Shown here: piece after piece, positions 37,825 through 49,186 of the stretch
How positions within the stretch are numbered: position 1 is the stretch's first letter
Layout of the letters: each line of letters opens with the position of its first letter
Assembly (NCBI GenBank): GCA_032718475.1
Contig: JAUCBJ010006659.1
Location: forward strand, 22,548-86,547
Length of the DNA stretch: 64,000 nt
Direction of reading: 5' to 3'
DNA from: Nemertoderma westbladi
Taxonomy: Eukaryota; Xenacoelomorpha; Nemertodermatida; Nemertodermatidae
Program-made: the position numbers and the translations under genes
The notes under the pieces: model-generated
What the model saw: only the letters and a program-made list of their open reading frames with translations
Told to the model about the DNA's origin: nothing
The model's database searches: none

Positions 37825-39184
37825 ACTGGTGTCTCCTTACACTCTTCAACCTTGTGTCCTCCTATCACACATCGGTGACAAATTCCATTCTTATCCGCAT
37901 AGGCTTTCCGTTCTTGTTCAGGTAACGCCTGCCAATGCTTACAGTCCATGGTCTTATGGGTTCTATCTTTATGTAATTGACATTTGTATTCTGGGTTGTA
38001 ACATTCCCTATATAACCCTACACGTATTGCGCGTAGGTTTACGTCTACCGGTTTAGTGTTTTGGTTATTTGAGCTTGGCCTACTGGGTGTGTTGGGGTTA
38101 TATTTGTTCGTGTTGTTATTTTGTCCCTGTTCGTGCCACAGTCTAGCCCCACTTCCAGCTATCTGTGGACTTGCAGTCCCCTGTGTCGCCGCGTATGGTA
38201 GGGATTGTCTTAATTTTGGCAATGCATTTGCCGCATTGTGCTCTGGTTTCGGCCTGTAGTATTCGGCCCTCGGCGCCTTCCCCAGACTATCCTCGCTGTA
38301 GACTGGGTCCGTGATTAACTCTGCTTCATAGTTGAGGAAGTTCCACATTTCCTCTAGGCTCGGTTCCGCACCTTTCTTCTCCCGGGGGGAGAAGGCAATC
38401 TTTCTCTATTTATTGCGCAGCCAGATTGGCAGTGCCTGCGCTATCGTGGTGATATTATTAGATGCGTTGAGTTCGTATGGTGCGTCTAGCATTTTCAGCA
38501 CGATTAACGCCTTTTCGACCTTGGTCGCAAAGGTCTTTATGCTAACATGGTTATCCTGTAGGCCACCTGATGTTATCCTCCTTAGGCTCTGCCGGATGAT
38601 CTTGGCTGGGTGTCCGTATTCCCTGTCTAGGGCCCGCCATGCAGTCGTGAAACCACCCTCGATGCCCTGATACTGCCTCACGATGTCATACGCTGGACCT
38701 CCTGTATATACCTGTAGATATTTTAGGCACTCCGCCTGAATCAGGCTCTTAGTTAATATCTCGTTGCTATACATGCGCCGAAATTGCAGGTATTCTTCCG
38801 GCCTACTTCCGTCGAATTTAAATGGCTCTACGGGTGGTAGCTCGATTCTGGTCTTGAGCGCATCGATTAGTGTAGCCATTCGCATCGCCTGTGCTTCCAA
38901 TGGGTTCGAACGATGCTGTACAGATTCTCCCGTTGGGTGCGGCCCGCCCGTCTGGCCTGTTGTCTTCCGTTGCGTTGGATATACCATTGGATCATACCAT
39001 CGTCGCTCGCCCGCTCTCGACACCAACCTCCCTCTCTCTAGCCGGTCGGACGCCGCTGGGGATATTCGTAATCCCCCCTACTATTCTCCGTCGCTGGGTG
39101 CTGCGGTTCACCTAACTCGCCCCGCGCATTGTCCGCCGACGCCTGTGGGACACTCTCTGCCCCCCCCCCCCCCCCCTCTCGCCA
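37825..39184 (-). pseudogene. Gag core and zinc knuckle of element C, truncated
   Basis: A DUF1759-like core (EPFKFDGSRPEEYLQFRRMY, then ECLKYLQVYTGGPAYDIV) is followed by an in-frame TAG at 38404-38406. The same frame goes on to an Asn/Pro-rich linker and Cys/His motifs: C-x7-C...H...C and the CCHC knuckle CHRCVIGGHKVEEC. The frame then runs into the A2 LTR, so protease and pol are cut off. Towards its 5' end it is separated from the N-terminal gag pieces by poly-C runs that shift the frame. It would have packaged RNA; now broken by a stop, frameshifts and an insertion. Confidence 0.8.
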
Positions 39185-40027
39185 CTAATCTCTCGTCGTG
39201 GGGCGCCTGTAGCCCCCCCCCCCCCCCCACTCGCCACCTATTACTTCACTATCTCTCGCTTCGCTTCTACGCCCCTCTCTAGTTGACGCACTACCTCTAC
39301 TGCGGCTGGGTCTATTCACCCCCGCCTCTCCCTCTACCACTGCGTGGCCTGGCAGGCTCCCGTCGGGTTTACTCACCCCCGCTGCTCCCTGCCTAACTAC
39401 GTGGCCTTGCAGGCTCCCGTCGGGGTCTCTCACCCCCGCTACACCCTGCGTACTAACTACATGGCCTTGCAGGCTCCCATCGGGGTCTCTCACCCCCGCT
39501 ACTCCCTGCGTACTAACTACGTGGCCTTGCAGGCTCTCGCTGGCCGGACCACCCGTGTCCCCTACATTAGTATTAATAGCCCCGTTATCAATATTATTTT
39601 CTAAATTATTTAAATTATTTGAATTATGTTCTGAATTCGGATTGTTATTTAAATTATTTTGTATATTTAGATTGGAATCAGGAATATTTTGCTCGTTTGA
39701 ATTAAAATTATTATTTAGATTATTTTGCGCATTTAAATTTAAATTATTTGAATTACTTTGTATATTCGAATCTAGATTATTATTTGAATTATTTTCTATA
39801 TTTAAATTAGGATCGTTCGGATTTAAATTATTGTTACTGGGCAAAATATTATTTCCTGCAATGAAAGTTTGATTAGGGTTGTCTACTACGGTACTATTAA
39901 TATTAACGCCTTCTAGCGTATTATTATTACCCCCCGCCCGTACGGTCACACCAGTCTTGGGTCTATCGTCCGGTCCCTGTAAGTGGGGTATTAACAAACG
40001 TTTCCATCTCTCCATCGTTTCCATCAT
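39185..40027 (-). pseudogene. Asn-rich and tandem-repeat segment of element C gag
   Basis: The frame overlaps the N-terminal gag piece and ends in a Gly run coded by a poly-C tract (near 39212). The first half is strongly Asn-rich (NNLNNNFNSNEQN type). The second half has three to four copies of a 20-residue unit (SLQGHVVSTQGVAGVRDPDG) encoded by 60-bp tandem repeats at about 39340-39540. It is best seen as a middle part of gag displaced by frameshifts; both kinds of repeat suggest disordered linker sequence. Confidence 0.65.
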
Positions 40028-41168
40028 GTTTCCGTTTCTCGCTCTCTACTCTCGCTTCTCGCTCTCTATGTTCGTTCATCTCTCTCGTCTCTCTCTCCTT
40101 ACGCTCGTTCTCTACTCTCGACTCTCGCTCTTTACGCTCGTTCTCTACTCTCGTTTCTCGCTCCTTACATTCCTCCTCTACCCTCGTTTCTCGCTCCTTA
40201 CGTTCCTCTGCCTCTCTCTCTTCTTGTTCTCTACAATTTCTCGCTACCCTCTCGACCCTCTCTCTACACTCCCTCACCAACTCCCTCTCTTTCTCTAACA
40301 GTGCAGTTCCCTCATCCAACTGCCTCTCTAATTCTTTTTGGTCTAGCGACACCATGTCTAATTGACACGCCAGATCTATCTCTAACACCCTTCTTGCTTT
40401 CGCGGAGGATGTAGCGGAATTATCGGTCGCGACGGACTCCCGTCGCCTCTCTGTCCTACTAATTTTCCCCCGCTTTCTGGGGTTCTCGCTAACCGACGAG
40501 ACCGAATCCTCAGGGTTAACTTCGGGTTCGCCCTCGTGCGGATCTGCCCAACCCACCAACTTAATTCCCCTAGCATCCACTAAATATGGCCCTACGTACA
40601 CCACTCCAGGCTCCATAACCCCGGATCGCCACAGTTCGAATAGTTTGGTGGCGACCCCCCTCGCTCTCTCACTCGCCAGTTCTCCCTGCCCGAAACGAAC
40701 TAGGTACCGGAAGTGTTTATTCGACTCACCTAGTCGCTGGCTCAACTTCCCCTGGTTTACCTTCTCTCCCTCCATAGCCTCCCTCAACAGTTTCTTGGTG
40801 GCGTTGTAGGCCCGTCGAAGCCGATCGCTGGTCCCGACGTCCTCTTCGCCGACATCCCCTCCTCCTCTCCTGGTTCGGCGTCGTACCGGCGGCCCCACCA
40901 TCGCCGTTCCGGTGGGCCGTCCGTCGCCCTCGGCCTGTGGCTGGCCGGCGACTTCGGTACTCCGACCGCCGTCGTGCGTCGACTCGTCCCTTCCTCGTGG
41001 TAGACGGCCGCCCTCCGCTTGGGGTGCCGGATCGTCCCTCGTCGGCGAATCCGGCGTCACAGGTCGGTACCGTCGCGTCGCGGCCTCGCGGATCGTTTGG
41101 TTGGTATCGTCCGGGGTCCGCGGCGGTGTCCTCTCTCCCTCTGATAGTTGGGGTCCTCCTGCGCTCAT
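39963..41168 (-). pseudogene. N-terminal gag segment of element C, coiled coil
   Basis: The ATG at 41168 lies 46 bases after the LTR, which sets the start. About 400 residues: a Pro/Arg/Thr-rich head, a helical Arg/Lys-rich middle (RLRRAYNATKKLLREAMEG), a short globular part (GVVYVGPYLVDARGIKLVGW) and a long charged coiled coil with RKERETRVENE-type repeats (about residues 280-385). It ends in a frame different from the next gag piece, with about 65 bases of overlap, so a frameshift lies at 39963-40027. The role is particle assembly, by position. Confidence 0.7.
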
Positions 41169-41213
41169 CTTTTACTCTTGCAGTCACAGTTCGTAGTGTT
41201 GGGCAATCTTCAC

Positions 41214-41793
41214 TGTGACGGGATCAAGGGATCCCGACCGGTTGCATAGACTACGCGTCACCGTAGCTATCAGTTTGTTGTTATCTCTCTGATACTTTGA
41301 GTGTTAATACTGAATACAGGTGAACTGAATAATAGCACAATGAAAGGTAGCGGATGTTATAGCTGTATAGGGTACCGGTATGTAGATATATTGATGACGG
41401 TGAAGATTGTCACCGGTCTGCACTAAAAACCAATAACTGAATAACTGATTTACAGACCGGTAGCAGGATAATATATATATGTATAATTACTACACTGCTG
41501 TGGCCTCTTAACCTAGTGGATGCTTCCCTCGCCCCTATTGGCTGATAATCTACTTCACGCCTCTCCCCTCTCTGGGAGTGTTTCCCCCTGCTGTTGGCCC
41601 CTGCTGGTTGTTTCCCCTCCCGAGGTGATTTGACCTCTAACCTCCCTTTGTGTGGCTTTGGGGTTTGTGTTGTCCCCGGTGTTGGTTGTGATACGAGATT
41701 GGTTATTACCAATCTCGTATCTCCAACATATTGCTGAAAAAGGTGCCACTTCCCATTTTATGAGGGTAATGAGCGGAATTGAATACGCTCACA
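41214..41793 (-). repeat. 5' LTR of element C (580 bp)
   Basis: On plus TGTGACGGG...CGCTCACA. The boundaries agree with the related solo LTR at 49187-49854 (TGTGACGGG...GCTTACA). The two are clearly homologous but diverged. Confidence 0.8.
41681..41727. other. perfect hairpin in C LTR
   Basis: GATACGAGATTGGT and ACCAATCTCGTATC (14 bp, loop TATT) lie inside outer arms GTTGG/CCAAC. The solo LTR keeps the same fold at 49739-49787, with A-T replaced by G-C at one pair. Confidence 0.75.
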
Positions 41794-41800
41794 TTTTTAA

Positions 41801-42252
41801 GTAGCTAGTTTTTTTTTTGGTAGCTAGTGTTTTTTTGGTAGCTAGTGTTTTTTTGGTAGCTAGTGTTTTTTTGGTAGCTAGTGTTTTTTTGGTAGCTAGT
41901 GTTTTTTTGGTAGCTAGTGTTTTTTTGGTAGCTAGTTTTTTTTTTTGGTAGCTAGTGTTTTTTTTTGGTTCCTAGTGTTTTTTTGGTAGCTAGTGTTTTT
42001 TTGGTAGCTAGTGTTTTTTTGGTACCTAGTGTTTTTTTGGCAGCTAGTGTTTTTTTGGTAGCTAGTGTTTTCTTGGTAGCTAGTATTTTTTTGGTAGCTA
42101 GTGTTTTTTTGGTTCCTAGTGTTTTTTTGGTAGCTAGTGTTTTTTTGGTAGCTAGTGTTTTTTTGGTACCTAGTGTTTTTTTGGCAGCTAGTGTTTTTTT
42201 GGTAGCTAGTGTTTCTTTGGTAGCTAGTATTTTTTTGGTAGCTAGTGTTTTA
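41801..42252. repeat. 18-bp minisatellite with higher-order period
   Basis: About 25 units of GGTAGCTAGTGTTTTTTT. Variant units GGTTCC (41967, 42111) and GGTACC (42021, 42165) each recur after exactly 144 bp, so eight-unit blocks were duplicated. It is open in one frame on both strands, which is a by-product of the unit length. Confidence 0.9.
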
Positions 42253-42478
42253 ATTATGATCATTTTTTAAAAATATTCTATTCTATTCTGTATGTATTGA
42301 TAATTTTAGAGTTTCATTTTTAAACAATTCTATGTAATTTTTTTTAATATTTTCTAGAACACCAAAATGTTAATGTAAATAGAGAACATTGCAAACTTAC
42401 TTTTTAAGAAAGTATCGCATTACACCATGCCCTGGAATATAGTGTCGTTATTCAGGTACCTGACCCCCCCCCCCCCCC

Positions 42479-42627
42479 AAATTTTGGGTTTGTATTTTTG
42501 CCGTATGTCTACGTATGTGAAAGAGTTCCCGTAGCCTACCGTAGGCTACCGTATGTGGGACGTATTTGCCGGTATTCAGGAAGCAGAATCAGTGCACTGC
42601 TAACCGCTAACGGTACTGTACCTGGCA
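42479..42627 (+). repeat. left terminal inverted repeat
   Basis: Contains GGGTTTGT, TTTTTGCCGTATGT, CGTATGTGGGACGTATTTGCC and GTATTCAGGAAGCAG, all found inverted at the right end. An inner palindrome GTAGCCTAC-C-GTAGGCTAC is at 42531-42549. Confidence 0.7.
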
Positions 42628-43479
42628 ATGTCTCCCCCTATGTCTTCTATGCTCCCGGTACCATGGGTTTGGAAATTCTCTGCGAGTTTAATAGGATATA
42701 TTTTATTATTTATCATTATTATGAAATAATGATAATAATTATTATGAAATAAGGATAATAATTATTATGAAATATAATGATAATAATGGTTATACTGTTC
42801 GTTGATGGCTGAAAGTTGAATTGCCCCTCCAGTGTAATCAACGAGCAGACGATAAAGGACGATTTAGTTTCTAACACTAAGGTGCCTCCTATATTGTATG
42901 TTCTTTTTAAATGCAAATACGACAAATAATGACATTTACTGTAGTTATGTTATACTTAAAATTCGCGTGTTGAAGTTTCGGTAATTAATAAACAAAATAA
43001 TTCAACTGAGTGTTATTGATAATATAGGAATGTGAATAACATCAAAATAACCGTATGGGCAATATTCATCATTGTTTTATAAAAGTTATGATACTGTAGG
43101 TATACTTTGCGCATGTAGGCCTACTGTACTGTGCTTTTTAAATAACTACAGTATAGTTAGTACATACGTACATTCAAGTAAATCTAGTGTAACACGAAGT
43201 GGGGCCTTCGCGCAGCACTTGACTTGAACTTATGTTAAGTGTCAACTCGAAAGAAATGTTTGCAAAATGTAAACATGTCCCCTAGTCACAATAACACATA
43301 GAGGCTAACTGGGTAATTGCAATCGATTTAAGACTTCACAAAAACTCAGTCTGAGGTCTAGAATATATATAAATGTAATAAGAGGTCTAGAATATATGTA
43401 AATGTAAAAGTAAAAAAGCAGGCCTACATTTTCTTCGACTATTAGGCCAGATTACGCACAAAGTCTGGCGACTTATTTC

Positions 43480-43690
43480 CAGTGCGGTCCCCCAGAACTA
43501 TAATACTCCTCAGAGTAAACTTCAGTACTCATTTAAGGATGCAAGGCAGAGATGCGCCCTGGCTGGTCCCTTTAAAGCATTCGGACCGAAATGAAAACTG
43601 CCCTGGCCCATGCGTGGATTGTACCCACGACCTACTAGAGATGTGAATTCTATGCAACCACTACACCAAGGTGTGACCTATGTGCCAGGT
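43480..43690 (-). repeat. tRNA-derived SINE-like unit
   Basis: On the minus strand CCTTGGTGTAGTGGTTGC (A-box-like) is followed about 35 bases later by GTGGGTACAATCC (B-box-like) and then a tail. It lies inside the TIR element. Degenerate; family not known to me. Confidence 0.4.
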
Positions 43691-43767
43691 ATCAGGAAAA
43701 GGATTATAAATAATAATACGAAAGGGCTGACTTTTTAATTTCACACAATCTAAAATGTTTAATTTCA

Positions 43768-44190
43768 GCCCACTAGCGGTAGACTGGAGAACTGCTGCGA
43801 GAATACCATCCCAACAAAGATGTTACCTATGTATGGTCTACGGTCTAGCATGTCTGCCAAGTATCAGCTAGAATGGATAAAAAATAACCAAATGAGAGAA
43901 AGTTTTCACTTTCAGACATTTCAACTTCTAGCCGCAAACTGGAGAACTGAGAACCGATCAAATTCTTCACACAAACGAACCATGTGGTCTGGTACATATT
44001 TGCCAAGATTCAGCTTTAAACAGATTAAGATCAAAGGAACTGGAAGGTTAATACTTTCATACATTTCGCCCTCTAGCGACATACTGGAAAACTGCAGACT
44101 GACCGATTACAAAGACCACAAAGCTTGTATGGATCATAAATAACGGAAAGGGTCAATAATTTCACTTTCAGGCATTTCGCTCTCTAGCAT
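43768..44190 (+). repeat. degenerate repeats with CTCTAGCG-type motif
   Basis: Four spaced copies of a motif like CTCTAGCGNNANACTGGA (43771, 43926, 44069, 44181), most preceded by TTTCAG(A/G)CATTTC. This explains the modest plus-strand ORF at 43820-44143, which I do not regard as a gene. Confidence 0.5.
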
Positions 44191-44352
44191 CAACAAATAT
44201 TTGCCATTATTGTCCCACCCCTAACATTGTCAGTCTGTCATAACAGTGGTTCACCCCACAAAGCGCGAGCTGTATAATCTTAGCACAGTACAGCCGGCTC
44301 GCTGTATTATTTACCTGTACTGTACGTACAGGTCTATAAACATGGATAAATA

Positions 44353-44524
44353 GGCCAGGTACAGTACCATGAGATATAGCCATAGTGCAGAGTGCTGTAG
44401 TGCACTGACTGCTGCTTCCTGAATACGGGCAAATACGTCCCACATACGGTAGCCTACGGTAGGCTACGGGAACTATTTAAATACGTACACATACGGCAAA
44501 AAGACAAACCCCCTAATTTTTTTA
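44353..44524 (-). repeat. right terminal inverted repeat
   Basis: Inverted counterpart of 42479-42627. The inner palindrome is at 44449-44467. Similarity extends inward to GGTACTGTACCTGGC with indels. Confidence 0.7.
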
Positions 44525-45945
44525 CAAATCTCAATGAGATTGATGAAATTTGAAACAGAGTTAGTTTCACCTCCCTCCTCCTTAGTGGATGAGCCAGAAT
44601 TTTTATTTTTGCTTTCAATATTTATCTACAGGCGTTTAAAAAAGTGTCTCCGTCGATATTGTACAACTTACACCGCAGTTATTCTTAAACTTTTAGTGAT
44701 TGAATTTAGTAGTACCAATAGAAAGCTGCCCATGCAAGGATTCCAAATATGTAAAAATATTTGAATTTGGTTGGGAAATAGCTGAGATATGGGCATTCGA
44801 ATGTTGCATGTATTTGCTTCCGCTGCGGGGCGTTTATTCTATTAATAAATATATACACAATGTCTTATTTTTTATACACAAATATACGACCGTTTTTATT
44901 TAATAACGCGCCATTCGTTCGTGTAATAAATCCACTCGGAGTCAGAACGCTAAAAAGTGCTAGTTTTCACTTTATCTTTACAATATTTTCTATATATTTT
45001 TCTGATATAAAAATACTTAGGTTTTAATTTTTTACATTTCAGCTGAAATTATAATCTCCTTTCCACCAACTACTACAGGTAAATATAAACGAATTTAATT
45101 TCTTTATTACTATATTAATCACACTTTTTTCGCCATAATTATGTATGTATTATAGTTATTATTATCATTAGTGCTAAACGAAACAGTATAAGCTTACCAA
45201 ATACAGAGGAAACAACTTCATATTTTAGTGAAGATATGTGTTTTTACATTGGGAACCTACTGTATTAATATGTATTTACTGTATTTACTGAATTTACATT
45301 TAATATTAAAAAATTAAAGTAAATTATTATAACATTCTAATCTTCATATACAATTAAACTGTAGATTTATACAGTATATTAAAGGTGGCGGAGCTTTGAT
45401 GTCTATTTGGTTTGATTTGTAAACATATAAATGTATGAATTTAATGAACAAATTGTTTATTTATTTCAGATGAGATTATTATTGATTCATCAGGTAATTT
45501 CATTATACACATATTGAACCATATGATGTATGTTATCATATTTTTGATGACATGATGATGATGAGTATGATAGTGTTAGCAGAGCCGCGAACACTTTTGT
45601 GAATTAATCTAAAAATAAAATAAAATACTTTATATAATTCAATAAACAATTAAACGATTTAAAGATTCAAAGTATTTAATAATTAATAATCATCTTAACT
45701 GCTCAACTATATAATATATTCTTTTCCTAGTATCATTTACATACGGTTTCACAGCTGAATATTCCTATACAAATAACTTCGTAAACCACTGTTAATTTAC
45801 CGAACAGATATTTACAAAAATAATATTAAGTTAATTAATCACTACAAGACTCCCCCCACCAAATGCTGAGTTTATTGATATGTCACGTAGTCTATAAATG
45901 TAACAGTTTTCCTGGCTTTCTTTGAGTTATCAGTTACTTTCAGTT
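44525..45945. other. AT-rich intergenic sequence, nothing recognised
   Basis: No ORF, repeat array or RNA gene that I can support. Confidence 0.5.
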
Positions 45946-46125
45946 TTATCGTAAGAAGTCAGCCGTCACTAAGCTTGGGTACTGACAACTTACTCTTTTC
46001 TTTTGACTAATTTCGTGAACAGGTTTTAATCGGTAGACTGATACTGTGTCCTTACGTTTTCCCATTTGAACAACAAAAAACTTTGGGTGACTTTCAAGGA
46101 CAACAAAGGGACCAATATAAGTGGT
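45946..46125 (-). pseudogene. Ty3/Gypsy integrase C-terminus, relic
   Basis: About 59 codons ending in a stop. They contain YIGPFVVLESHPKFFVVQMG and KDTVSVYRLKPVHE, the chromodomain-like end typical of Ty3/Gypsy integrases (pattern GPF-V...F-V......D-VSVDRLKP). A stop lies just upstream in the same frame and I could not follow the rest of the integrase, so only this scrap is supported. Confidence 0.6.
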
Positions 46126-47017
46126 ATTTGTCTATAAACGGTCTTCTTATAGCCAGGTTGCTGGCTTTTCTAGTATAAAGTTAATCATTGCACACTCGTT
46201 ATTGGCCAATAATGTAAAGGAGTTTGTGAATGAATCAAATGGTAACAAATACCCCACATGCTGCGAAGTGGTGTGCGGTTTGAAGATGGTGCCTTTCTGC
46301 CTTTACCCTAATACAGAAATACCGCCAAACTTATTTTAAATTTCCCGCTATTTGGCTTTTTATAAACGATAAATATAGACACTTTCTGCTGGTTGTGGGT
46401 GCTGTTTTACGAATGTTGTATGTATTTTTATTCCAAAATTGTAACATAACTCAACGCTGTTATTATTAACAGCGAGTTGTTATTTAGCTCTTTACAACTT
46501 TAGAGGACATTACAGTATTGTATTGGTCTGTACATTTAGTATTGTATTTGGTGTTATTGTTTACGTGGTAACCCATGACGGCGTTAAGTAATGTCCACTA
46601 AGGGGACATTACTGTACGCCGTCATGGGTTACAACGTAAACAATAAGTGGAAATTTGCCTGACAGCCAGATAGGTCTACTGCATTACCTAACGGTAGGCG
46701 GGGTATAGCTATTAATAACCAGTAGGTCCTAGCTATATTATTATAACATGGCTCCAAACGCCGCGATAAATATAAGCTAACTTATTTATAACATAATTTA
46801 TGTCATTTTTACAATTATTTATACAGCAACTAATATAATTTGTGCAGTTTCTATCTCATATAATGTATATGCTCAATCATTTCGTAATGTTAAAAATTTG
46901 GAATAAAACTACATACATACTTGTTGCAAAGTACTTTACAGTGTTCTGATCCTCGTGTCTATGTTTTCACTCACTCACTAACGTTCGTTCGTGTAACAAA
47001 GCCACTCTGATCATCCA
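46126..47017. other. intergenic sequence with fold-back element
   Basis: Apart from the large hairpin at 46554-46646 I see no gene. The 3' end of the R1 retrotransposon begins at its right edge. Confidence 0.5.
46554..46646. repeat. large fold-back hairpin
   Basis: Arms of about 43 bases (TTATTGTTTACGTGGTAACC... and ...GGGTTACAACGTAAACAATAA) pair with a few mismatches and a one-base bulge around loop ACTAAGG. A further partial copy of GGACATTAC(A/T)GTA is at 46505. It may be a MITE-like fold-back element. Confidence 0.8.
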
Positions 47018-47043
47018 ACTACTACTAATACTACTACTACTAG

Positions 47044-49186
47044 GATCGGCATGTTGCATTGCAGCTGCATTTTTAAGAATGCTGTGCCGGCTTGTCAACA
47101 AAATTACGCCGCCACAACTATCACCCATGAAATTTGCTAGATCATCCGCATCTTCAAGGCCAGTGTCCTTTAAGATGCGTCTCAAGAAAGTCATGGGCTG
47201 TCCACCATGCTTATTCACTCCATGAGGCTGCCAAAGTACAAGATTATTCACTGGCTGGTCCTCACAGCGAAAGCAATGTCCTGCAAAGCGGAGGCGACTT
47301 TGTTCTAGTGTCAAGCTTGGGGGAACCTATGAGACACCTCCAATGTTATATAGTGTCTGGTTGGAGATGTGTGCATTGTACTTGACACAATGAACCCGGC
47401 GTAGCATTCTTGTGAATGTGCCATCCAGAGATTTGGTGTCCTCAGCAGTTAGAGCCCAGCATGGACTCCCATAGAGGAGAACTGGAACTACTGCTGCTCT
47501 AAATAATCGGACCTTAAGTTTCCGATTAATTCTCGGTGACTTCCAAATCTTGGAAAGCCTATTCAAGGCTGCCCATGCCTTTCCCTTACGTATTCGAAGG
47601 TCCTCACCTGACTTCCGGATCCATGATCCCAGGTAACAGAAGTCGTCCACATGCTCAAGCATACCATCCTTTGAGCTTATGCTTATCCGATCAGAGACTT
47701 GCTGAGGACTTTCAAAGTTAACTGTCAAAATTTTGGTCTTTCTGGAGTTAATAAAAAGACCAACACTAGAAGCAGCATGTTCTAATGAGCTGAGGAGCCG
47801 TTGGGCTCCCTCTAGTGATTCTGAGAGTACTCCTAAGTCATCAGCAAAGTCTAGATCAGTTAGGTACTTGGCAGGATTTCCTCGACTTCTGGAGCCAGTA
47901 GGTGGAGTTATCATCACCCCATCATCATTATGATGATCTAAGGACATGCGTAGAACATAGTCAACCACAATTATGAACAAGAATGGTGCAAGTGTGTCTC
48001 CCTGGAGGACGCCCCATAACACTTCAAATGGTTCTGTGTCACCGTCAACAGTAGACACAAATGTTGTCGAACCATCGTATACTGATCTGATTGCTGCAAT
48101 AATTTCACCAGGAATCCCATATAATGAAAGTATGCTGAACATACGTGAGCGAGAGACTGAATCAAAGGCCTTGAAGAAGTCAACAAAGATAACAGCCAGA
48201 TGCCTGTCTTTCTTTTTTGATAACTCTTCAATTATCCTTCTAAGTGCCAAAATGGGCTCCATGGTCCCACGACCTTTACGGAACCCATTCTGATTTCCAC
48301 GGAGCAGTCTCTCAATGGGATCCCTGATGCGATTTAATAGAATTCTATTGTATAGCTTTGCAGCAATCAAGATCAATGAGATTCCCCGAAAAGAACCATA
48401 GAGTGTTAGGTTGCCCTTCTTGGGAACTGGCACCAACTTATTTGTTTTCATTTCTTGTGGGACTCTTGTTGTTCGGTACATGTCTACTATGATGGGATAG
48501 ATGAGCTTTAAACACTCGGGTATTTTAAAGACCTCAGGGGGAACACCATCTACTCCACTGGCACGATTGGTCTTAATGCTCTTTGCAGCAGCCTTCACTT
48601 CTGCAAAGGAGATATCGCCAATGGGAATATCTGGGAGTACAGACTCAGACACTTTTACTTCTATAAGGTTATCAGGCAATAAATACCCTGTCATTATTGA
48701 GGAGCTTTTCAAAGTGGGCCTTCCAACCATTGAGGTGATCGGCTGGTGATTCAGCCTTAACCTTGGTGGTTGGTTGGCTTTTCCGCCCAGTAAGCAAGTT
48801 GATCGATTTCCTGCCTGGGATGATTGCCTGCTGTCGTCAGCATCATTGATGGTATCAACCTGTTGGTTTATTAGCTCATGTAGATTAACACAGTACTGCC
48901 TGTTCAGGGACCTAGATGCCGCCTTAACTGCATTCTTGGCCGCTATAGTCTGTTTGAGTCGGGACTCTTTCTGTGCCTTATATAGATCATTTCTGCACTT
49001 CTGAATTTTGTTGTCAGTCCAGGGGGCCCTTTTCCTGTTTCGAGGGTATACAGGAACTGTTTCTGCAGCTGCTAACTTAACTGCTTCTGTGAAGGCAGTA
49101 TAGCCCTCGCAGTGATCTGACGCCTCAGAGGCAAGAACCTCATATCTGTTGATCAGCTGTAGTGTGAAGCTGGATCTCACACTTTT
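47044..49186 (-). pseudogene. reverse transcriptase of R1 with one stop and a small deletion
   Basis: The frame covers most of the reverse transcriptase: NGFRKGRGTMEPILALR, AVIFVDFFKAFDSV, GVLQGDTLAPFLF and FADDLGVL (catalytic DD), then the C-terminal domain (CYLGSWI, AWAALNRLSKIWKSP, LLYGSPCWAL, LRFAGHCFR). It is interrupted by TAG at 47327-47329 where R2 has a sense codon, then continues in the same frame. Near 47117 four bases present in R2 are missing, which shifts the end. It would have nicked DNA and copied its own RNA by target-primed reverse transcription. Confidence 0.85.

Larger units (their letters stand above)
37825..41793 (-). mobile_element. BEL/Pao element C, 5' part
   Basis: On the minus strand: 5' LTR (41214-41793), a 45-base leader, gag in several pieces. 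It is cut at 37825 by A2's LTR. Its pol should lie beyond the left edge of the window if A2 and its contents are nested in it. Confidence 0.75.
42479..44524. mobile_element. 2-kb element with long terminal inverted repeats, non-coding
   Basis: Inverted repeats of about 150-170 bp at 42479-42627 and 44353-44524. The interior has an AT microsatellite (about 42715-42790), a SINE-like unit and a short repeated motif, but no transposase. It is probably a non-autonomous DNA transposon; the superfamily is not assignable and no clear target duplication was seen (left edge is a poly-C run). Confidence 0.6.

Noticed and set aside
41801-42252. CRISPR array
   Set aside because: The 18-bp units are contiguous without spacers and the context is a eukaryotic transposon.
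41952-42270. Open frames on both strands over the 18-bp repeat
   Set aside because: The unit length is a multiple of three, so any stop-free unit gives an ORF; this is not coding.
43820-44143. 107-codon plus-strand ORF in the TIR element
   Set aside because: It consists of degenerate copies of a non-coding repeat and has no transposase motif.
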